Shown here piece by piece: positions 12,983-25,496 of a stretch of DNA of 64,000 bases. The DNA is taken from contig JAKEHO010000096.1 of NCBI GenBank assembly GCA_022614965.1, positions 1 to 64,000 on the forward strand, written 5' to 3'. Position numbers and translations under genes: made by a program. Below the pieces are notes generated by a model, which made no database searches, was not told the origin of the DNA, and worked only from the letters and a program-made list of their open reading frames with translations. This DNA comes from Gammaproteobacteria bacterium. GTDB taxonomy: Bacteria; Pseudomonadota; Gammaproteobacteria; JAKEHO01. Each line of letters begins with the position of its first letter. Positions within the stretch are counted from its first letter, which is position 1.

Positions 12983-15121
12983 ATGATCGTGGCAAGGGCA
13001 ACACCGATTGAACGGTATCGCAACCTCGGCATCATGGCGCACATTGATGCGGGGAAGACCACGACGACCGAGCGAATCCTGTACTACACAGGAGTGTCGC
13101 ACAAGATCGGGGAGGTTCACGATGGGGCGGCTATCATGGATTGGATGGAGCAGGAGCAGGAGCGGGGGATCACGATTACCGCAGCGGCAACCACCTGTTT
13201 TTGGCGCGGTATGGCCAACCAATACCATGAACACCGCATCAACATCATCGACACGCCGGGGCACGTGGACTTTACGATCGAGGTGGAGCGTTGCCTCAGG
13301 GTTCTGGATGGGGCCTGCGCAGTATTCTGTGGTGTCGGCGGTGTAGAGCCTCAGTCCGAAACGGTGTGGCGGCAGGCGAATAAGTACAAGGTCCCGCGAG
13401 TTGCCTTAGTTAATAAAATGGATCGGGCTGGCGCGAATTTTCTGCGCGTGGTCCAACAGATCCGGGAACGTTTAGGTAGCGTTCCTGTCCCGGTGCAGCT
13501 GCCGGTGGGTGCTGAAGACAAATTCCAAGGTGTTGTAGACCTTATCCGAATGAAGGCGATTTACTGGGATGATGCGACCATAGGTATGCGGTTTGAAGAA
13601 CGGGACATCCCGTCAGAACTGCTTGATGCGAGTCGCGAATGGCGCGAGAAGATGCTGGAGGCGGCTGCGGAAGCGTCGGAAGAGCTAATGGACAGATATC
13701 TCGAAACGGGGGAGCTTTCAGCTGATGATATCAGGAAGGGATTGCGTCTACGTACGCTCAAGAATGAAGTGGTGCCTACATTATGCGGCTCTGCCTTTAA
13801 GAATAAGGGCGTGCAAGCCTTGTTGGATGCCGTTATCGACTATTTGCCGGCGCCCGTTGATGTGCCGCCGATCAAAGGGATCCTCGACGATGGCAAAGGC
13901 ACTGAAGCCGAGCGCCCCAACTCGGACGACGCACCGTTTGCTTCACTCGCTTTTAAGATCGCCACAGACCCGTTTGTCGGGAGCTTGACATACTTCCGTG
14001 TGTACTCCGGAGTCCTTAAGTCAGGTGACACAGTGTTCAACCCGGGCAAGGGTAGGAAAGAGCGCGTCGGCCGGATCTTGCAAATGCATGCCAATAGTCG
14101 GGTCGAGATCAAAGAGGTGCGCGCGGGTGATATTGCGGCGGCTGTTGGACTCAAGGCTGTTACTACAGGTGATACCCTTTGCAATATTAATAATGTGATT
14201 ACATTGGAGCGGATGGAATTTCCTGATCCCGTGATCTCAGTTGCTATCGAGCCAAAGACAAAAACCGATCAAGACAAGATGGATACCAGTCTGCAAAAAC
14301 TCGCGACGGAGGATCCCTCCTTCAGAGTTCGCACCGATGAAGAGTCGGGGCAGATCATTATTTCGGGAATGGGCGAGTTGCACCTTGAGATCATCGTTGA
14401 TCGGTTAAGAAGGGAGTTCAAGGTTGACGCCAACGTCGGCAAACCACAGGTCGCCTATCGTGAGACGATTCGCAAGACTGTGGAGAAGGCGGAAGGTAGG
14501 TTTGTCCGCCAAACTGGCGGTCGCGGCCAATATGGTCATGTTGTGCTACGAATTGAGCCGAACAAACCTGGTGCCGGATATGAATTTGTAAGCGAGATTG
14601 TTGGGGGTGCCGTTCCCAAGGAATACGTACCAGCCGTCAATAAAGGCGTTCAGGAGCAGATGGAAAATGGGGTCCTCGCCGGCTACCCGGTGGTGGATGT
14701 CAAGGTAACGATCTATGACGGATCGTATCATGAAGTGGATTCCAGTGAGGTGGCCTTTAAGGTTGCGGGGGCGCTTGGGTTTAAAGAGGGCGTTTCAAAG
14801 GCCCAACCGGTTTTATTGGAGCCCGTGATGAAGGTCGAGGTGGTCACGCCGGAAGAATACATGGGTGCCGTGAATGGTGACCTGAGTCGCCGTCGTGCGG
14901 TCTTGCATGGTGCGGAGGATTCGCCAGCCGGGAAGGTGATTCGCGCGGACGTTCCGCTCGCTGAGATGTTCGGTTACGCCACTGACCTACGTTCTGCCAC
15001 GCAAGGTCGTGCCACGTTTACAATGGAGTTTGCAAGATACCGTGAGGTGCCTGCAAGTGTTGCAGAGGCGGTGATCAAGCAAAGCGAGTACCCCAATAGG
15101 CAGAAAAGCATGACGAGGTAA
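12983..15121 (+). CDS. fusA: elongation factor G (start may be GTG at 12989)
   Basis: [34 protein letters not shown]; 712 aa. Confidence 0.98.
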   Translation: MIVARATPIERYRNLGIMAHIDAGKTTTTERILYYTGVSHKIGEVHDGAAIMDWMEQEQERGITITAAATTCFWRGMANQYHEHRINIIDTPGHVDFTIEVERCLRVLDGACAVFCGVGGVEPQSETVWRQANKYKVPRVALVNKMDRAGANFLRVVQQIRERLGSVPVPVQLPVGAEDKFQGVVDLIRMKAIYWDDATIGMRFEERDIPSELLDASREWREKMLEAAAEASEELMDRYLETGELSADDIRKGLRLRTLKNEVVPTLCGSAFKNKGVQALLDAVIDYLPAPVDVPPIKGILDDGKGTEAERPNSDDAPFASLAFKIATDPFVGSLTYFRVYSGVLKSGDTVFNPGKGRKERVGRILQMHANSRVEIKEVRAGDIAAAVGLKAVTTGDTLCNINNVITLERMEFPDPVISVAIEPKTKTDQDKMDTSLQKLATEDPSFRVRTDEESGQIIISGMGELHLEIIVDRLRREFKVDANVGKPQVAYRETIRKTVEKAEGRFVRQTGGRGQYGHVVLRIEPNKPGAGYEFVSEIVGGAVPKEYVPAVNKGVQEQMENGVLAGYPVVDVKVTIYDGSYHEVDSSEVAFKVAGALGFKEGVSKAQPVLLEPVMKVEVVTPEEYMGAVNGDLSRRRAVLHGAEDSPAGKVIRADVPLAEMFGYATDLRSATQGRATFTMEFARYREVPASVAEAVIKQSEYPNRQKSMTR

Positions 15122-15126
15122 CGGCT

Positions 15127-16317
15127 GTGTCAAAAGTAAAATTCAAGCGCACGAAGCCGCATGTGAATGTAGGGACGATAGGGCATGTTGATCATGGTAA
15201 GACGACGTTGACATCGGCGATGACGAAGATTTTGTCGGAGAGATATGGGGGCGAGTTCAAGGCGTACGATCAGATAGACAATGCGCCGGAGGAGAAGGCG
15301 CGTGGGATCACGATAGCGACGGCGCATGTAGAGTATGAGTCAGCGAAGCGACACTATGCGCATGTAGATTGTCCGGGGCATGCGGATTATGTAAAGAACA
15401 TGATCACGGGTGCGGCGCAGATGGATGGAGCGATATTAGTGGTGAGTGCGGCGGATGGGCCGATGCCGCAGACCCGGGAGCACATATTGTTAGCGAGGCA
15501 GGTAGGAGTTCCGTACATTGTGGTGTATTTAAACAAGGCGGACATGGTGGATGATGCGGAGTTATTGGAGTTAGTGGAGTTAGAGGTACGGGAGTTGTTA
15601 GACACGTACGAGTTTCCTGGGGAGAAGACGCCGGTGATTGTGGGTTCGGCGTTGAAGGCCCTGGAGGGGGACGAGGGGGATCTGGGTGTTGGTTCTGTGA
15701 TGAAGCTGGTGGAGGCGATGGACGAGTACATACCGGTGCCGGATCGTCCGATAGATCAGCCGTTTTTAATGCCGATAGAGGATGTTTTTTCGATTTCAGG
15801 TCGGGGTACGGTGGTCACGGGCCGAGTGGATCGAGGCAAGGTAAAGATAGGAGATGAGATAGAGATTATAGGGATCAGGGAGACGCAGAAGACCATATGC
15901 ACGGGCGTTGAGATGTTTCGGAAGTTATTAGACGAAGGGGTAGCGGGGGACAACATAGGGGTATTGTTGCGTGGGACGAAGCGGGAGGAGGTAGAGCGTG
16001 GTCAGGTACTGTGCGTACCCGGGTCGATCACGCCGCACACGCATTTTGAGGCGGAGGTATACGTATTATCGAAGGAGGAAGGGGGTCGGCACACGCCATT
16101 TTTCAATGGTTATCGGCCGCAGTTTTATTTTCGGACGACGGACGTGACAGGGTCCGTCGAGTTGCCTGAAGGGGTAGAGATGGTGATGCCGGGTGACAAC
16201 GTGAACATGAAGGCGAAGTTGATTGTGCCGATTGCGATGGAAGAGGGATTGCGTTTTGCGATTCGCGAAGGCGGCCGCACTGTTGGCGCTGGGGTCGTCT
16301 CTAAGATCATAGAGTAG
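15127..16317 (+). CDS. tuf: elongation factor Tu
   Basis: GTG start; [28 protein letters not shown]; 396 aa; atypical codon usage (see findings). Confidence 0.98.
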   Translation: MSKVKFKRTKPHVNVGTIGHVDHGKTTLTSAMTKILSERYGGEFKAYDQIDNAPEEKARGITIATAHVEYESAKRHYAHVDCPGHADYVKNMITGAAQMDGAILVVSAADGPMPQTREHILLARQVGVPYIVVYLNKADMVDDAELLELVELEVRELLDTYEFPGEKTPVIVGSALKALEGDEGDLGVGSVMKLVEAMDEYIPVPDRPIDQPFLMPIEDVFSISGRGTVVTGRVDRGKVKIGDEIEIIGIRETQKTICTGVEMFRKLLDEGVAGDNIGVLLRGTKREEVERGQVLCVPGSITPHTHFEAEVYVLSKEEGGRHTPFFNGYRPQFYFRTTDVTGSVELPEGVEMVMPGDNVNMKAKLIVPIAMEEGLRFAIREGGRTVGAGVVSKIIE

Positions 16318-16322
16318 GTGGC

Positions 16323-16634
16323 ATGGCGGAACAGATTATACGGATACGTTTGAAAGCGTTCGATCATCGATTGATCGATCAGTCGACGCGGGAGATTGTG
16401 GAAACCGCCAAACGAACGGGCGCGCAGGTGAAGGGGCCGATCCCTTTGCCAACGAAGAAGGAGCGCTTCACTGTTCTCACCTCGCCGCATGTTGACAAGG
16501 ATGCGCGGGATCAGTATGAAATCCGTACGCATAAGCGTCTCCTGGACATTATAAATCCGACCGAAAAGACGGTTGATGCTCTAATGAAGCTCGACCTTGC
16601 CGCTGGGGTCGATGTACAAATCAGATTGAGCTAG
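16323..16634 (+). CDS. rpsJ: 30S ribosomal protein S10
   Basis: [47 protein letters not shown]. Confidence 0.98.
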   Translation: MAEQIIRIRLKAFDHRLIDQSTREIVETAKRTGAQVKGPIPLPTKKERFTVLTSPHVDKDARDQYEIRTHKRLLDIINPTEKTVDALMKLDLAAGVDVQIRLS

Positions 16635-16713
16635 GCTTCCACACGCTGCAGACCATCATCGAGGAACACTTAGAAAATTCAACGCCAATCAAAGACGGGG
16701 TCATAGGTAAGTA

Positions 16714-17355
16714 ATGTTTGGAGTGGTTGGACGCAAGCGGGGCATGACGCGCATCTTCACTGATGAAGGGATTACCGTGCCTGTCACGGTAATTGAAGTC
16801 GCGCCTAATCGCGTAATACAGGTGAAGTCAGTAGGGCGGGATGGTTACCGCAGCGTGCAGGTGAGCTGGGGTTCGCGACGACCTAACCGGCTTACCAAGC
16901 CAATAGCTGGGATTTTTGCCAAGGCCAAAGTTGAGGCAGGTCGCGGACTGGCCGAATTCACCCTCAATGAGGGTGAAAGGGAGGAACTCGCCCCAGGTAA
17001 TGAGGTGAAGGTCGATATCTTTGAAGTCGGGCAGAAAGTGGACATCACCGGCACCACAATCGGAAAAGGTTTTGCTGGCACGATCAAACGCCACAACTTC
17101 AGTTCAGGTGATGCGAGCCACGGTAACTCCCTGTCCCATCGGGCGCCGGGTGCCATCGGCCAACGGCAGACGCCCGGCCGGGTGTTCAAGGGGAAGAAGA
17201 TGGCCGGACACATGGGGGATGTCCGGCGGACTACCCAGAATCTGGAGGTCATGCGCGTCGATACGGATCGCAATCTGCTCTTGGTTAAAGGGGCAGTGGC
17301 AGGTGCCAAGGGGGGTGATGTCATCGTGCGGCCCGCGCGCAAGGGCCGTGGTTGA
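16714..17355 (+). CDS. rplC: 50S ribosomal protein L3
   Basis: [50 protein letters not shown]. Confidence 0.98.
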   Translation: MFGVVGRKRGMTRIFTDEGITVPVTVIEVAPNRVIQVKSVGRDGYRSVQVSWGSRRPNRLTKPIAGIFAKAKVEAGRGLAEFTLNEGEREELAPGNEVKVDIFEVGQKVDITGTTIGKGFAGTIKRHNFSSGDASHGNSLSHRAPGAIGQRQTPGRVFKGKKMAGHMGDVRRTTQNLEVMRVDTDRNLLLVKGAVAGAKGGDVIVRPARKGRG

Positions 17356-17365
17356 GGATCAGGTA

Positions 17366-17986
17366 ATGGAGTTGAACTTTCATCGTGCTAAGAAGGGCGA
17401 AACTCGCAAGGCGGTCGAAGTTTCCGATTCCGTATTCGCTGCGGAATTTAACGAACCGCTGGTCCACCAGGTTGTAACGGCTTATCTAGCCGGTGCTCGC
17501 GCCGGTACTCGTGCGCAAAAATCGCGTGCTGAGGCGAGAGGAGGGGGTGCAAAACCGTGGCGCCAAAAAGGTCTGGGTCGGGCGCGTGCGGGTTCGACGA
17601 GAAGCCCCTTGTGGCGTGGGGGCGGTGTGACCTTTGCCGCGAAACCGAAAAGTTACGCACTGAAGCTCAACAAGAAGATGTACCGCCATGCCATCCGTTC
17701 GATCGTGTCGGAGCTGGTGCGGCAAGAGCGGTTGCTCGTGATGAAAGATTTCTCCGTTGATTCGCCAAAGACGCGGGAGCTGGCGGAGAAGCTGAGGTCG
17801 CTTGGAATAAATGATGTGCTGATTGTGGTAGAGAACGTAGACGAAAATCTCTATTTGGCAGCTCGCAATCTGCCCAGAGTTGAAGTGCGGGATGCGTCAG
17901 CAATTGATCCAGTCAGTCTTATTCATTTTGACAAGGTGCTGGTGACTAAGGGCGCGTTAGAGAAGATCGATGAATGGCTAACATGA
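17366..17986 (+). CDS. rplD: 50S ribosomal protein L4
   Basis: ORF 17021..17986 trimmed to ATG 17366 ([24 protein letters not shown]...); [33 protein letters not shown]. Confidence 0.96.
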   Translation: MELNFHRAKKGETRKAVEVSDSVFAAEFNEPLVHQVVTAYLAGARAGTRAQKSRAEARGGGAKPWRQKGLGRARAGSTRSPLWRGGGVTFAAKPKSYALKLNKKMYRHAIRSIVSELVRQERLLVMKDFSVDSPKTRELAEKLRSLGINDVLIVVENVDENLYLAARNLPRVEVRDASAIDPVSLIHFDKVLVTKGALEKIDEWLT

Positions 17987-18279
17987 ATCAGTTGCGACTG
18001 ATGAAGGTGGTACTAGGACCACGTGTGACCGAGAAAAGCACCCGGCTTGCGGAAGCCCACCGACAGTTTGTATTCAGGGTGGTCAAGGATGCAAGCAAGC
18101 CTGAAATCAAAAAGGCTGTTGAGTTAATGTTTAATGTTCAAGTCGAATGCGTACAGATTTGTAACGTAAGGGGTAAGAGTAAAGCTGTGCGTGGTATTCC
18201 GGGGCGCAGGCCGGGATGGAAGAAGGCCTACGTACGTCTAAAACCCGGCTTCGATATTGAACTCATAAGTGCGCAATAG
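17974..18279 (+). CDS. rplW: 50S ribosomal protein L23
   Basis: [28 protein letters not shown]. Confidence 0.96.
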   Translation: MANMNQLRLMKVVLGPRVTEKSTRLAEAHRQFVFRVVKDASKPEIKKAVELMFNVQVECVQICNVRGKSKAVRGIPGRRPGWKKAYVRLKPGFDIELISAQ

Positions 18280-18296
18280 TGGGTTAAGAGTAAGAG

Positions 18297-19124
18297 ATGC
18301 CACTCGTTAAACCTAAGCCAACTTCTCCGGGTCGCCGCGGGGTTATCCGCGTTGTTACCCCTGAGCTTTACAAAGGCGAACCACATGAGCCGCTACTGGA
18401 GAAGAAAACCAAGATATCTGGACGCAATAATTGGGGTCGTATAACGATTCGTCACCGCGGGGGTGGGCACAAACGGCGCTACCGCGTTGTTGATTTCAAG
18501 CGGGATAAGGAGGGTGTGGGGGCCCGGGTGGAGCGCATCGAATACGATCCAAATCGCTCGGCGAATATTGCGCTGGTGCTCTACGCTGACGGCGAGCGGC
18601 GCTACATTATCGCGCCGAAGGATCTTACAGTGGGTGCGGAAGTTATTTCTGGCGGCGAGGCGCCTATTAAGCCCGGCAATTGCTTGAAGCTTCGCAATAT
18701 TCCGATGGGGACAACGGTCCACTGCGTAGAACTGAAACCCGGCAAGGGTGCACAACTTGCCCGCAGTGCCGGTTGCTCGGCCCAGCTCGTGGCTCGGGAG
18801 GGTCAGTACGCGACGCTGCGGTTACGTTCGGGAGAGATTCGCAAGGTCTTGACGGAGTGTCGCGGCACCATTGGTGAGGTTGGAAATTCTGAGCACTCGT
18901 TGCGCGGGATTGGTAAGGCGGGTGCCAAACGGTGGCGCGGTATCCGTCCGACCGTCCGCGGCGTCGCGATGAACCCGGTTGATCACCCGCATGGGGGTGG
19001 TGAAGGGCGTACCTCCGGTGGCCGCCATCCCTGCACGCCGTGGGGACAACCGACCAAGGGCCACAAGACGCGGAAATCAAAGCGAACCAGCTACGCGATC
19101 GTACGGCATCGGCGCGGAAGCTAG
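18297..19124 (+). CDS. rplB: 50S ribosomal protein L2
   Basis: [47 protein letters not shown]. Confidence 0.98.
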   Translation: MPLVKPKPTSPGRRGVIRVVTPELYKGEPHEPLLEKKTKISGRNNWGRITIRHRGGGHKRRYRVVDFKRDKEGVGARVERIEYDPNRSANIALVLYADGERRYIIAPKDLTVGAEVISGGEAPIKPGNCLKLRNIPMGTTVHCVELKPGKGAQLARSAGCSAQLVAREGQYATLRLRSGEIRKVLTECRGTIGEVGNSEHSLRGIGKAGAKRWRGIRPTVRGVAMNPVDHPHGGGEGRTSGGRHPCTPWGQPTKGHKTRKSKRTSYAIVRHRRGS

Positions 19125-19136
19125 CGAGGAGGCAAG

Positions 19137-19412
19137 ATGCCACGGGCGGTAAAAAAGGGGCCGTTTGTCGACCTCCACTTGGCAAAGAAGGTGGAGGAAG
19201 CAAGGGCCAAAAATGATAAACGGCCAATCAAAACATGGTCTAGGCGTTCGATCATCGTTCCTGCGATGATCGGACTAACCATCGCGGTGCACAACGGTCG
19301 CAAGCATGTGCCGATCTACCTTACCGAGGATATGGTAGGCCATAAGCTCGGGGAGTTTGCCGCGACACGTATCTTTCGAGGACACGTCGGGGATAAGAAG
19401 ACGAGCGCGTAA
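19137..19412 (+). CDS. rpsS: 30S ribosomal protein S19
   Basis: [49 protein letters not shown]. Confidence 0.98.
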   Translation: MPRAVKKGPFVDLHLAKKVEEARAKNDKRPIKTWSRRSIIVPAMIGLTIAVHNGRKHVPIYLTEDMVGHKLGEFAATRIFRGHVGDKKTSA

Positions 19413-19765
19413 TGGCGGGACAACTGGGTATGGCCACCACTGCAACATCAAAATACGCGCGCCTGTCGCCGCAAAAGGCACGGCTTGTCGCTGATCAGAT
19501 CCGCGGCCTGCCTGTGGGACACGCACTGAATATTCTGAGCTTTAGCAGGAAGAAGGCTGCGGATGTGATCAAAAAGGTTCTGGAATCGGCGATAGCCAAC
19601 GCCGAACACAATGACGGTTCAGATATCGATGAATTGAAGGTCACAGCCATATGCGTTGATGCAGGGCCGACGATGAAACGGCACCGTACGCGAGCAAGAG
19701 GAAGGGCCACAAAAATTCTGAAAAGGATGAGCCATATCAAGATTACTGTAGCGGACAAAGATTAG
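19412..19765 (+). CDS. rplV: 50S ribosomal protein L22
   Basis: [28 protein letters not shown]; start may be internal ATG 19430. Confidence 0.96.
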   Translation: MAGQLGMATTATSKYARLSPQKARLVADQIRGLPVGHALNILSFSRKKAADVIKKVLESAIANAEHNDGSDIDELKVTAICVDAGPTMKRHRTRARGRATKILKRMSHIKITVADKD

Positions 19766-19775
19766 CGAGGGAAGA

Positions 19776-20453
19776 ATGGGACAGAAATCACATCCGGTTG
19801 GCTTGCGCCTTGGGGTAATAAAGGATTGGTCTTCGACGTGGTACGCCGATTCGAAGCACTATCCGCAGTATCTCAACGTAGATCTTCAGGTGCGAAGCTT
19901 TCTGAGGAAGAAGCTTGCGCATGCGTCCGTGAGTCGTATTCAAATTGAGCGGGCCGCGCGTAATGCTCGGATCATCATCCACACAGCTCGGCCAGGAATT
20001 GTAATAGGAAAGAAGGGCGAGGACATTGACCGCTTGCGGAAACAGGTGTCAGACATGATGGGAATTCCCTCACACATTAGTGTCGAGGAGATCCGCAAGC
20101 CAGAACTTGACGCCCAGCTTGTGGCCGAGAGTGTAGCGCAACAAATTGCGCGCCGTATCATGTTCCGCCGCGCCATGAAGCGAGCTGTAACGAACACGAT
20201 GCGGCTCGGGGCATTAGGCATGAAGATCAACGTAAGTGGGCGGTTAAATGGCGCTGAAATTGCACGTTCTGAGTGGTATCGCGAAGGACGCGTGCCGCTG
20301 CATACGCTGCGAGCAGATATTGATTACGGGTTCGCGGAATCCTACACGACCTACGGGGTCATTGGTGTCAAGGTCTGGATCTTCAAAGGCGAGGTTATCA
20401 GATCCACTGACGTGGAGGAGGAAGCCGCGCCAGAGGCTGGCCAAGCAAACTGA
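19776..20453 (+). CDS. rpsC: 30S ribosomal protein S3
   Basis: [26 protein letters not shown] region [12 protein letters not shown]. Confidence 0.98.
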   Translation: MGQKSHPVGLRLGVIKDWSSTWYADSKHYPQYLNVDLQVRSFLRKKLAHASVSRIQIERAARNARIIIHTARPGIVIGKKGEDIDRLRKQVSDMMGIPSHISVEEIRKPELDAQLVAESVAQQIARRIMFRRAMKRAVTNTMRLGALGMKINVSGRLNGAEIARSEWYREGRVPLHTLRADIDYGFAESYTTYGVIGVKVWIFKGEVIRSTDVEEEAAPEAGQAN

Positions 20454-20465
20454 TGCGATACCGAT

Positions 20466-20879
20466 ATGTTGCAGCCGAAGAAGACAAAATTTAGGAAGCA
20501 GAGCAAAGGGCGGAACCGCGGAATGGCGACATCCGGCAATAAGGTGAGTTTTGGCGAATACGGCCTCAAAGCCATTACCCGGGGACGCCTTACCGCGCGC
20601 CAGATCGAGGCCGCGCGCCGTGCAGTGACCCGCTATGTCAAACGTGGTGCCAAGATCTGGATCCGCATATTTCCCGATAAGCCGATTTCAAAAAAGCCGC
20701 TCGAAGTGCGCATGGGCGGCGGTAAAGGGAACGTGGAGTATTGGGTAGCACAGGTCCAACCTGGCCGTATGCTTTACGAGATTGAGGGTGTCACCGAGCC
20801 CGTTGCGCGCGAGGCGCTTCGGCTGGCGGCAGCAAAGCTGCCAATAAGAACGACCTTCGTGGCCCGGACTGTACTTTGA
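20466..20879 (+). CDS. rplP: 50S ribosomal protein L16
   Basis: [36 protein letters not shown]. Confidence 0.98.
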   Translation: MLQPKKTKFRKQSKGRNRGMATSGNKVSFGEYGLKAITRGRLTARQIEAARRAVTRYVKRGAKIWIRIFPDKPISKKPLEVRMGGGKGNVEYWVAQVQPGRMLYEIEGVTEPVAREALRLAAAKLPIRTTFVARTVL

Positions 20880-21079
20880 TGCAAGCAATCAGTCTTAGAA
20901 ACAAGAAACTAGAAGAGCTGCAATCGCTTCTTCTCGATCTTCACCGTGAGAAATTTAATCTGCGAATGCAGAACAGCGCGGGTCAGCTCAGCAAACATAC
21001 TCAATTAAGGGCTGTCCGGCGTGATATTGCCCGTGTTAAAACCATACTGAATGAGCGCACAGTGGTGGACACAAAATGA
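20876..21079 (+). CDS. rpmC: 50S ribosomal protein L29
   Basis: L29-like helical protein [32 protein letters not shown] between rplP and rpsQ. Confidence 0.95.
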   Translation: MMQAISLRNKKLEELQSLLLDLHREKFNLRMQNSAGQLSKHTQLRAVRRDIARVKTILNERTVVDTK

Positions 21080-21345
21080 CGGATTTGGTGCAGAAGCCGA
21101 GGAGTCTTACGGGGCGGGTTGTGAGTAAGAAGATGGAGAAGACCATTGCAGTGTTAGTACGCCGTACAGTTAAACACCCCCTGTATCAGAAGTACGTTCG
21201 CCGTACTACAAAGTTGCTGGCGCACGATGAGAGTAACGAGTGTAAAGAAGGTGACGTGGTCACTATTGAGGAATGCCGCCCTATCTCGAAAAGGAAGTCC
21301 TGGCGTTTGCAGAAGATCGTAGATAGGGCACCACCGATTTCATGA
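21076..21345 (+). CDS. rpsQ: 30S ribosomal protein S17
   Basis: [44 protein letters not shown]. Confidence 0.97.
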   Translation: MTDLVQKPRSLTGRVVSKKMEKTIAVLVRRTVKHPLYQKYVRRTTKLLAHDESNECKEGDVVTIEECRPISKRKSWRLQKIVDRAPPIS

Positions 21346-21413
21346 TCCGTTCGAGTCGGGATTACATTGGGCAGCCAAAAATGATTGGGTGCATGGATTA
21401 ACCGAGAGCCACC

Positions 21414-21782
21414 ATGATACAAATGCAAACAATGCTTGATTCTGCTGATAACAGCGGAGCGCGGCGGCTTATGTGTATCAAAGTTGTCGGTGGGTCTCGC
21501 AGGCGGTACGCCAATATTGGGGATGTGGTTAAGGTAAGCGTTAGGGAGGCAAACCCGCGCGGCAAGGTAAAGAAAGGTGAAATCTATGATGCCGTTGTGG
21601 TTCGCACGAAAAAGGGCATTCGGCGATTGGACGGCTCTTTAATCCGCTTTGATAGCAATGCCGCGGTTCTGCTTAATAATCAGCTGCAACCGATTGGCAC
21701 GCGCATTTTTGGGCCCGTTACGCGAGAATTGAGAACTGAGCGTTTTATGAAAATTATTTCTCTTGCGCCCGAGGTGCTGTAG
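21414..21782 (+). CDS. rplN: 50S ribosomal protein L14
   Basis: [43 protein letters not shown]. Confidence 0.98.
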   Translation: MIQMQTMLDSADNSGARRLMCIKVVGGSRRRYANIGDVVKVSVREANPRGKVKKGEIYDAVVVRTKKGIRRLDGSLIRFDSNAAVLLNNQLQPIGTRIFGPVTRELRTERFMKIISLAPEVL

Positions 21783-21796
21783 GCGAGGTAATTATC

Positions 21797-22114
21797 ATGT
21801 GTAGAATACGCAAAGGTGATGACGTCGTTGTGCTAACTGGTAAGGACAAAGGTCAGCGCGGGATAGTGGTGCGTGTGTATCCTAACGACACGGTAACCGT
21901 CGAAAATATTAATATGGTCAAACGGCACACGAAACCGAATCCACTGCGAGGAACAGCGGGTGGGATTGTCGAAAAGGAGATGCCGATTCACGTTTCCAAC
22001 GTGGCCTTGTATAACTCAGGCACCAAAAAGCCGGATCGGGTCGGATTCAGAGTACTCGAAGATGGACGCAAGGTGCGATATTTCAAGTCGAATAACGAAG
22101 TGGTCGATGCATAA
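21797..22114 (+). CDS. rplX: 50S ribosomal protein L24
   Basis: [28 protein letters not shown]. Confidence 0.97.
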   Translation: MCRIRKGDDVVVLTGKDKGQRGIVVRVYPNDTVTVENINMVKRHTKPNPLRGTAGGIVEKEMPIHVSNVALYNSGTKKPDRVGFRVLEDGRKVRYFKSNNEVVDA

Positions 22115-22128
22115 TAGCGGGTTCATGC

Positions 22129-22668
22129 ATGGCTAGGCTGCAAAACTATTATCGAGACATCGTGGCTAAACAGCTGCAAGCACAGTTTGGTCACAAATCG
22201 CCTAACCAGGTTCCGCGGCTTATAAAGATTACGCTGAATATGGGCATTGGCGAAGCAGTTGCCGATAAGAAGGTGGTGGACAACGCGTTGGATGATCTTG
22301 CGCGCATATCGGGTCAAAAGGCGGTTGTTAACCTAGCGCGTAAGTCCATTGCCGCATTTAAGATACGAACAGGTTTTCCTATCGGGTGCAAGGTTACTCT
22401 GCGTGGGGAGCGTATGTATGAGTTTCTTGATCGTCTAATCAATATTGCGATTCCACGCATTAGGGATTTTCGCGGGTTGAGCCACAGATCATTCGACGGC
22501 CGTGGCAATTACAGCTTGGGTGTAAAGGAGCAGATCATCTTTCCAGAGATCGACTATGACAAGATTGATGCTATCCGTGGTCTGGACATCACAATAACGA
22601 CGACCGCGCGGACGGATGAACAAGGTCGTGCCCTGCTTTCAGCGTTTAACTTTCCGTTTCGCGGGTAA
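22129..22668 (+). CDS. rplE: 50S ribosomal protein L5
   Basis: [38 protein letters not shown]. Confidence 0.98.
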   Translation: MARLQNYYRDIVAKQLQAQFGHKSPNQVPRLIKITLNMGIGEAVADKKVVDNALDDLARISGQKAVVNLARKSIAAFKIRTGFPIGCKVTLRGERMYEFLDRLINIAIPRIRDFRGLSHRSFDGRGNYSLGVKEQIIFPEIDYDKIDAIRGLDITITTTARTDEQGRALLSAFNFPFRG

Positions 22669-22683
22669 CAAGGCGAGGTTGTT

Positions 22684-22989
22684 ATGGCAAAGCGTTCGAT
22701 GATTAATCGAGAGGCGAAGCGGCTGCGCATGGTGCGGAAATATGCAGCGAAGCGTGCGGAACTCAAGGCAAGGACCAAAAATATGCAGCTCAACGAGGAA
22801 GAACGGCAGGATGCTCGCCGTAAGTTGAATAGGCTGCCGCGCGATTCGAATCCTATACGTATGCGAAATCGCTGTAGTATCACAGGACGGCCTCATGGCT
22901 TTTATCGGAAGTTCGGTCTTGGGCGTAACAAATTACGCGAGGCGGCCATGCGTGGAGATGTCCCGGGTCTCGTTAAGGCAAGTTGGTAA
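22684..22989 (+). CDS. rpsN: 30S ribosomal protein S14 (long, zinc-free form)
   Basis: [29 protein letters not shown]...[26 protein letters not shown]. Confidence 0.97.
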   Translation: MAKRSMINREAKRLRMVRKYAAKRAELKARTKNMQLNEEERQDARRKLNRLPRDSNPIRMRNRCSITGRPHGFYRKFGLGRNKLREAAMRGDVPGLVKASW

Positions 22990-23034
22990 AACTGGCTACG
23001 GAACTATGGCGTTAGAAGGTAGGGTACAGGGCGC

Positions 23035-23430
23035 ATGAGCATGCAAGATCCTATCGCGGATATGCTGACCCGCATACGAAACGCCCAGGCAATGGCGAAG
23101 AAGCAAGTCACAATGCCGTCGTCCAAGCTGAAAGTTGCCATTGCCAATATATTCAAGGATGAAGGTTACATCACCGACTATTCGACTGAGAACATCGATA
23201 ACAAGCCAAGGTTGACGATTGTTTTGAAATATTATGAGGGCAGACCCGTCATTGAGTCGTTGAAGCGGGTTAGCCGGCCTGGCCTGCGCATATACAAATC
23301 GAAGGATCGGTTGCCGGCGGTAATGGGTGGATTAGGCGTGGCCATTATCTCAACACCTCGTGGTGTGATGACGGATCGGGCCGCCCGTGCCCAAGGGTTA
23401 GGGGGCGAGGTTCTTTGTGTCGTAACTTGA
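23035..23430 (+). CDS. rpsH: 30S ribosomal protein S8
   Basis: [33 protein letters not shown]. Confidence 0.98.
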   Translation: MSMQDPIADMLTRIRNAQAMAKKQVTMPSSKLKVAIANIFKDEGYITDYSTENIDNKPRLTIVLKYYEGRPVIESLKRVSRPGLRIYKSKDRLPAVMGGLGVAIISTPRGVMTDRAARAQGLGGEVLCVVT

Positions 23431-23441
23431 TATCGAACCCG

Positions 23442-23975
23442 ATGTCACGCATAGCAAACCGCCCGATTAACATACCCGCCAAGGTCGAGGTAAGCATCGA
23501 CGGTCGAATTGTCACGGTTAAGGGACCTAAGGGCACGCTGGACTACGAAACGCATCCCTTGGTAAAGGTCAACAGGCAGGACAATTCGCTCACATTTTCG
23601 GCGTGTGACGAATCCAAGGCCGCGAAAGCACTTTCCGGTACGACCCGAGCGATTCTAAATAATATGGTAACTGGCGTTTTGCGAGGGTTCGAACGCAAGC
23701 TACAAATAATTGGGGTGGGTTACCGTGCGCAAATACAGGGAAAAGTCCTGGATCTTTCGGTCGGCACGTCGCATCCGATCAAATTCAAGATGCCGGACGG
23801 TGTCACCATCGACACGCCGAGCCCGACGGAAATCGTGATTCGGGGTTATGATAAACAAAAGGTGAGTCAGGCCGCCGCCCAGATCCGTGCTTATCAACCA
23901 CCAGAACCGTATAAAGGCAAGGGCATTCGTTACTTAGACGAAATGGTCGTCCGTAAGGAAGCAAAGAAGAGTTAA
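23442..23975 (+). CDS. rplF: 50S ribosomal protein L6
   Basis: ORF 23415..23975 trimmed to ATG 23442 ([31 protein letters not shown]). Confidence 0.96.
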   Translation: MSRIANRPINIPAKVEVSIDGRIVTVKGPKGTLDYETHPLVKVNRQDNSLTFSACDESKAAKALSGTTRAILNNMVTGVLRGFERKLQIIGVGYRAQIQGKVLDLSVGTSHPIKFKMPDGVTIDTPSPTEIVIRGYDKQKVSQAAAQIRAYQPPEPYKGKGIRYLDEMVVRKEAKKS

Positions 23976-23980
23976 GGTCG

Positions 23981-24340
23981 ATGGCTGTAGGCAAGAAAAA
24001 TGCTCGTCTGCGCCGTGCACGGCGCACTCGGGCGAAGATAAAGGAATGTGGAATGATTAGGTTGTGTGTGCACAGGACACCGAGGCACGTATATGCACAA
24101 ATCATTGCGCCTGATGAGGCACGCGTGCTGGTGAGTGCGTCTACATTGGATAAAGAGGTTAAGGGTAAGGTGAAATATGGCGGCAATGTTGCTGCCGCAG
24201 CCGTGGTGGGAGAGATTCTTGCGAAACGTGCTGGAAAGGCAGGGATTGCTAAAGTTGCTTTTGACCGTTCCGGGTTCAAATATCATGGTCGCGTAAAAGC
24301 TCTAGCAGATGCTGCCCGTGAACACGGTCTCAAATTTTGA
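23981..24340 (+). CDS. rplR: 50S ribosomal protein L18
   Basis: [60 protein letters not shown]. Confidence 0.97.
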   Translation: MAVGKKNARLRRARRTRAKIKECGMIRLCVHRTPRHVYAQIIAPDEARVLVSASTLDKEVKGKVKYGGNVAAAAVVGEILAKRAGKAGIAKVAFDRSGFKYHGRVKALADAAREHGLKF

Positions 24341-24349
24341 GGTATTGAC

Positions 24350-24856
24350 ATGACAGTTGTTGAGGCAATCGGAACAGGTGACGAGCTCTTAGAAAAGCTC
24401 GTTGCCATCAAGCGTGTTGCCAAAGTGGTCAAGGGAGGACGGCAATTCGGTTTTGCGGCGCTCACAGTGGTCGGGGATGGTAAAGGCAAGGTCGGCTTTG
24501 GCCGCGGAAAGGCTCGGGAAGTCCCGCTGGCGATTCAAAAGGCGATGGAGAACGCGCGCCGCAATATGATCGCGGTGCCTTTGAACGGTCGGACGCTGGC
24601 ATACGCGATGACTGCAACGCACGGAGCCTCTAAGGTATTTATGAAACCTGCTTCCGAAGGCACGGGCATCATCGCCGGTCGGGCCATGCGAGCCGTTTTT
24701 GAAGTGCTCGGCGTTCATGATGTGTTGGCAAAATGCTTGGGATCAGAAAACGCCAACAATGTCATTCGCGCCACGATGAATGGGCTCCGTACGATGGCCG
24801 CGCCCGAACAGTTTGCGGTAAAGCGCGGAAAGACGCTCGAGGAAATACTGGGCTAG
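24350..24856 (+). CDS. rpsE: 30S ribosomal protein S5
   Basis: [47 protein letters not shown]. Confidence 0.98.
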   Translation: MTVVEAIGTGDELLEKLVAIKRVAKVVKGGRQFGFAALTVVGDGKGKVGFGRGKAREVPLAIQKAMENARRNMIAVPLNGRTLAYAMTATHGASKVFMKPASEGTGIIAGRAMRAVFEVLGVHDVLAKCLGSENANNVIRATMNGLRTMAAPEQFAVKRGKTLEEILG

Positions 24857-24859
24857 GCG

Positions 24860-25048
24860 GTGGCGAAGAAGAAACAACTCAAGGTTACGCTTGTCAAAAG
24901 CACCAATCGGCGGCTCTCCTCTCACAAGGCCTGCATCACAGGGCTTGGGCTTCGCCGTATCGGACACACGGTCGTGCTACCGGACAGGCCTGAGATCCGT
25001 GGGATGATCAATAAAGTCGGCTATCTTCTCGCAGTCGAGGAATGCTGA
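24860..25048 (+). CDS. rpmD: 50S ribosomal protein L30
   Basis: [51 protein letters not shown]-like 62-aa protein, GTG start. Confidence 0.95.
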   Translation: MAKKKQLKVTLVKSTNRRLSSHKACITGLGLRRIGHTVVLPDRPEIRGMINKVGYLLAVEEC

Positions 25049-25049
25049 G

Positions 25050-25496
25050 ATGCGGTTGAACGCTATCAGAGGGGCTCAAGGCGCTAAGAAGGCTCGCAAA
25101 CGGGTGGGGCGCGGGACTGGCTCTGGGCTTGGCAGGAGTGGTGGCCGAGGAGACAAGGGGCAGAGAGCCCGTTCAGGGGGTTACCATAAGGTCGGCTTCG
25201 AAGGCGGCCAGATGCCCCTTCAGCGGCGCTTACCCAAGTTCGGATTCCGGTCGCGAATTGCGCGCCGCACAGCTGAAGTGCGTCTTAACGAGCTTGCCAA
25301 GGTGGGATCTGAGACGATTGATCTTGCGGCACTGAAGCGCGCGGGCCTTGTCCCTCACAGCGCGAAGCGCGTGAAGGTCATTGTCAGGGGTACGCTCGAT
25401 AAGCCTGTGGCGCTGCGGGGTATCCGTGTAACGAAAGGTGCGCGTGCGGCGATAGAGGCTGCGGGCGGGAAGATCGAAGAATCAAATGGCAAATAG
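25050..25496 (+). CDS. rplO: 50S ribosomal protein L15
   Basis: [45 protein letters not shown]. Confidence 0.97.
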   Translation: MRLNAIRGAQGAKKARKRVGRGTGSGLGRSGGRGDKGQRARSGGYHKVGFEGGQMPLQRRLPKFGFRSRIARRTAEVRLNELAKVGSETIDLAALKRAGLVPHSAKRVKVIVRGTLDKPVALRGIRVTKGARAAIEAAGGKIEESNGK

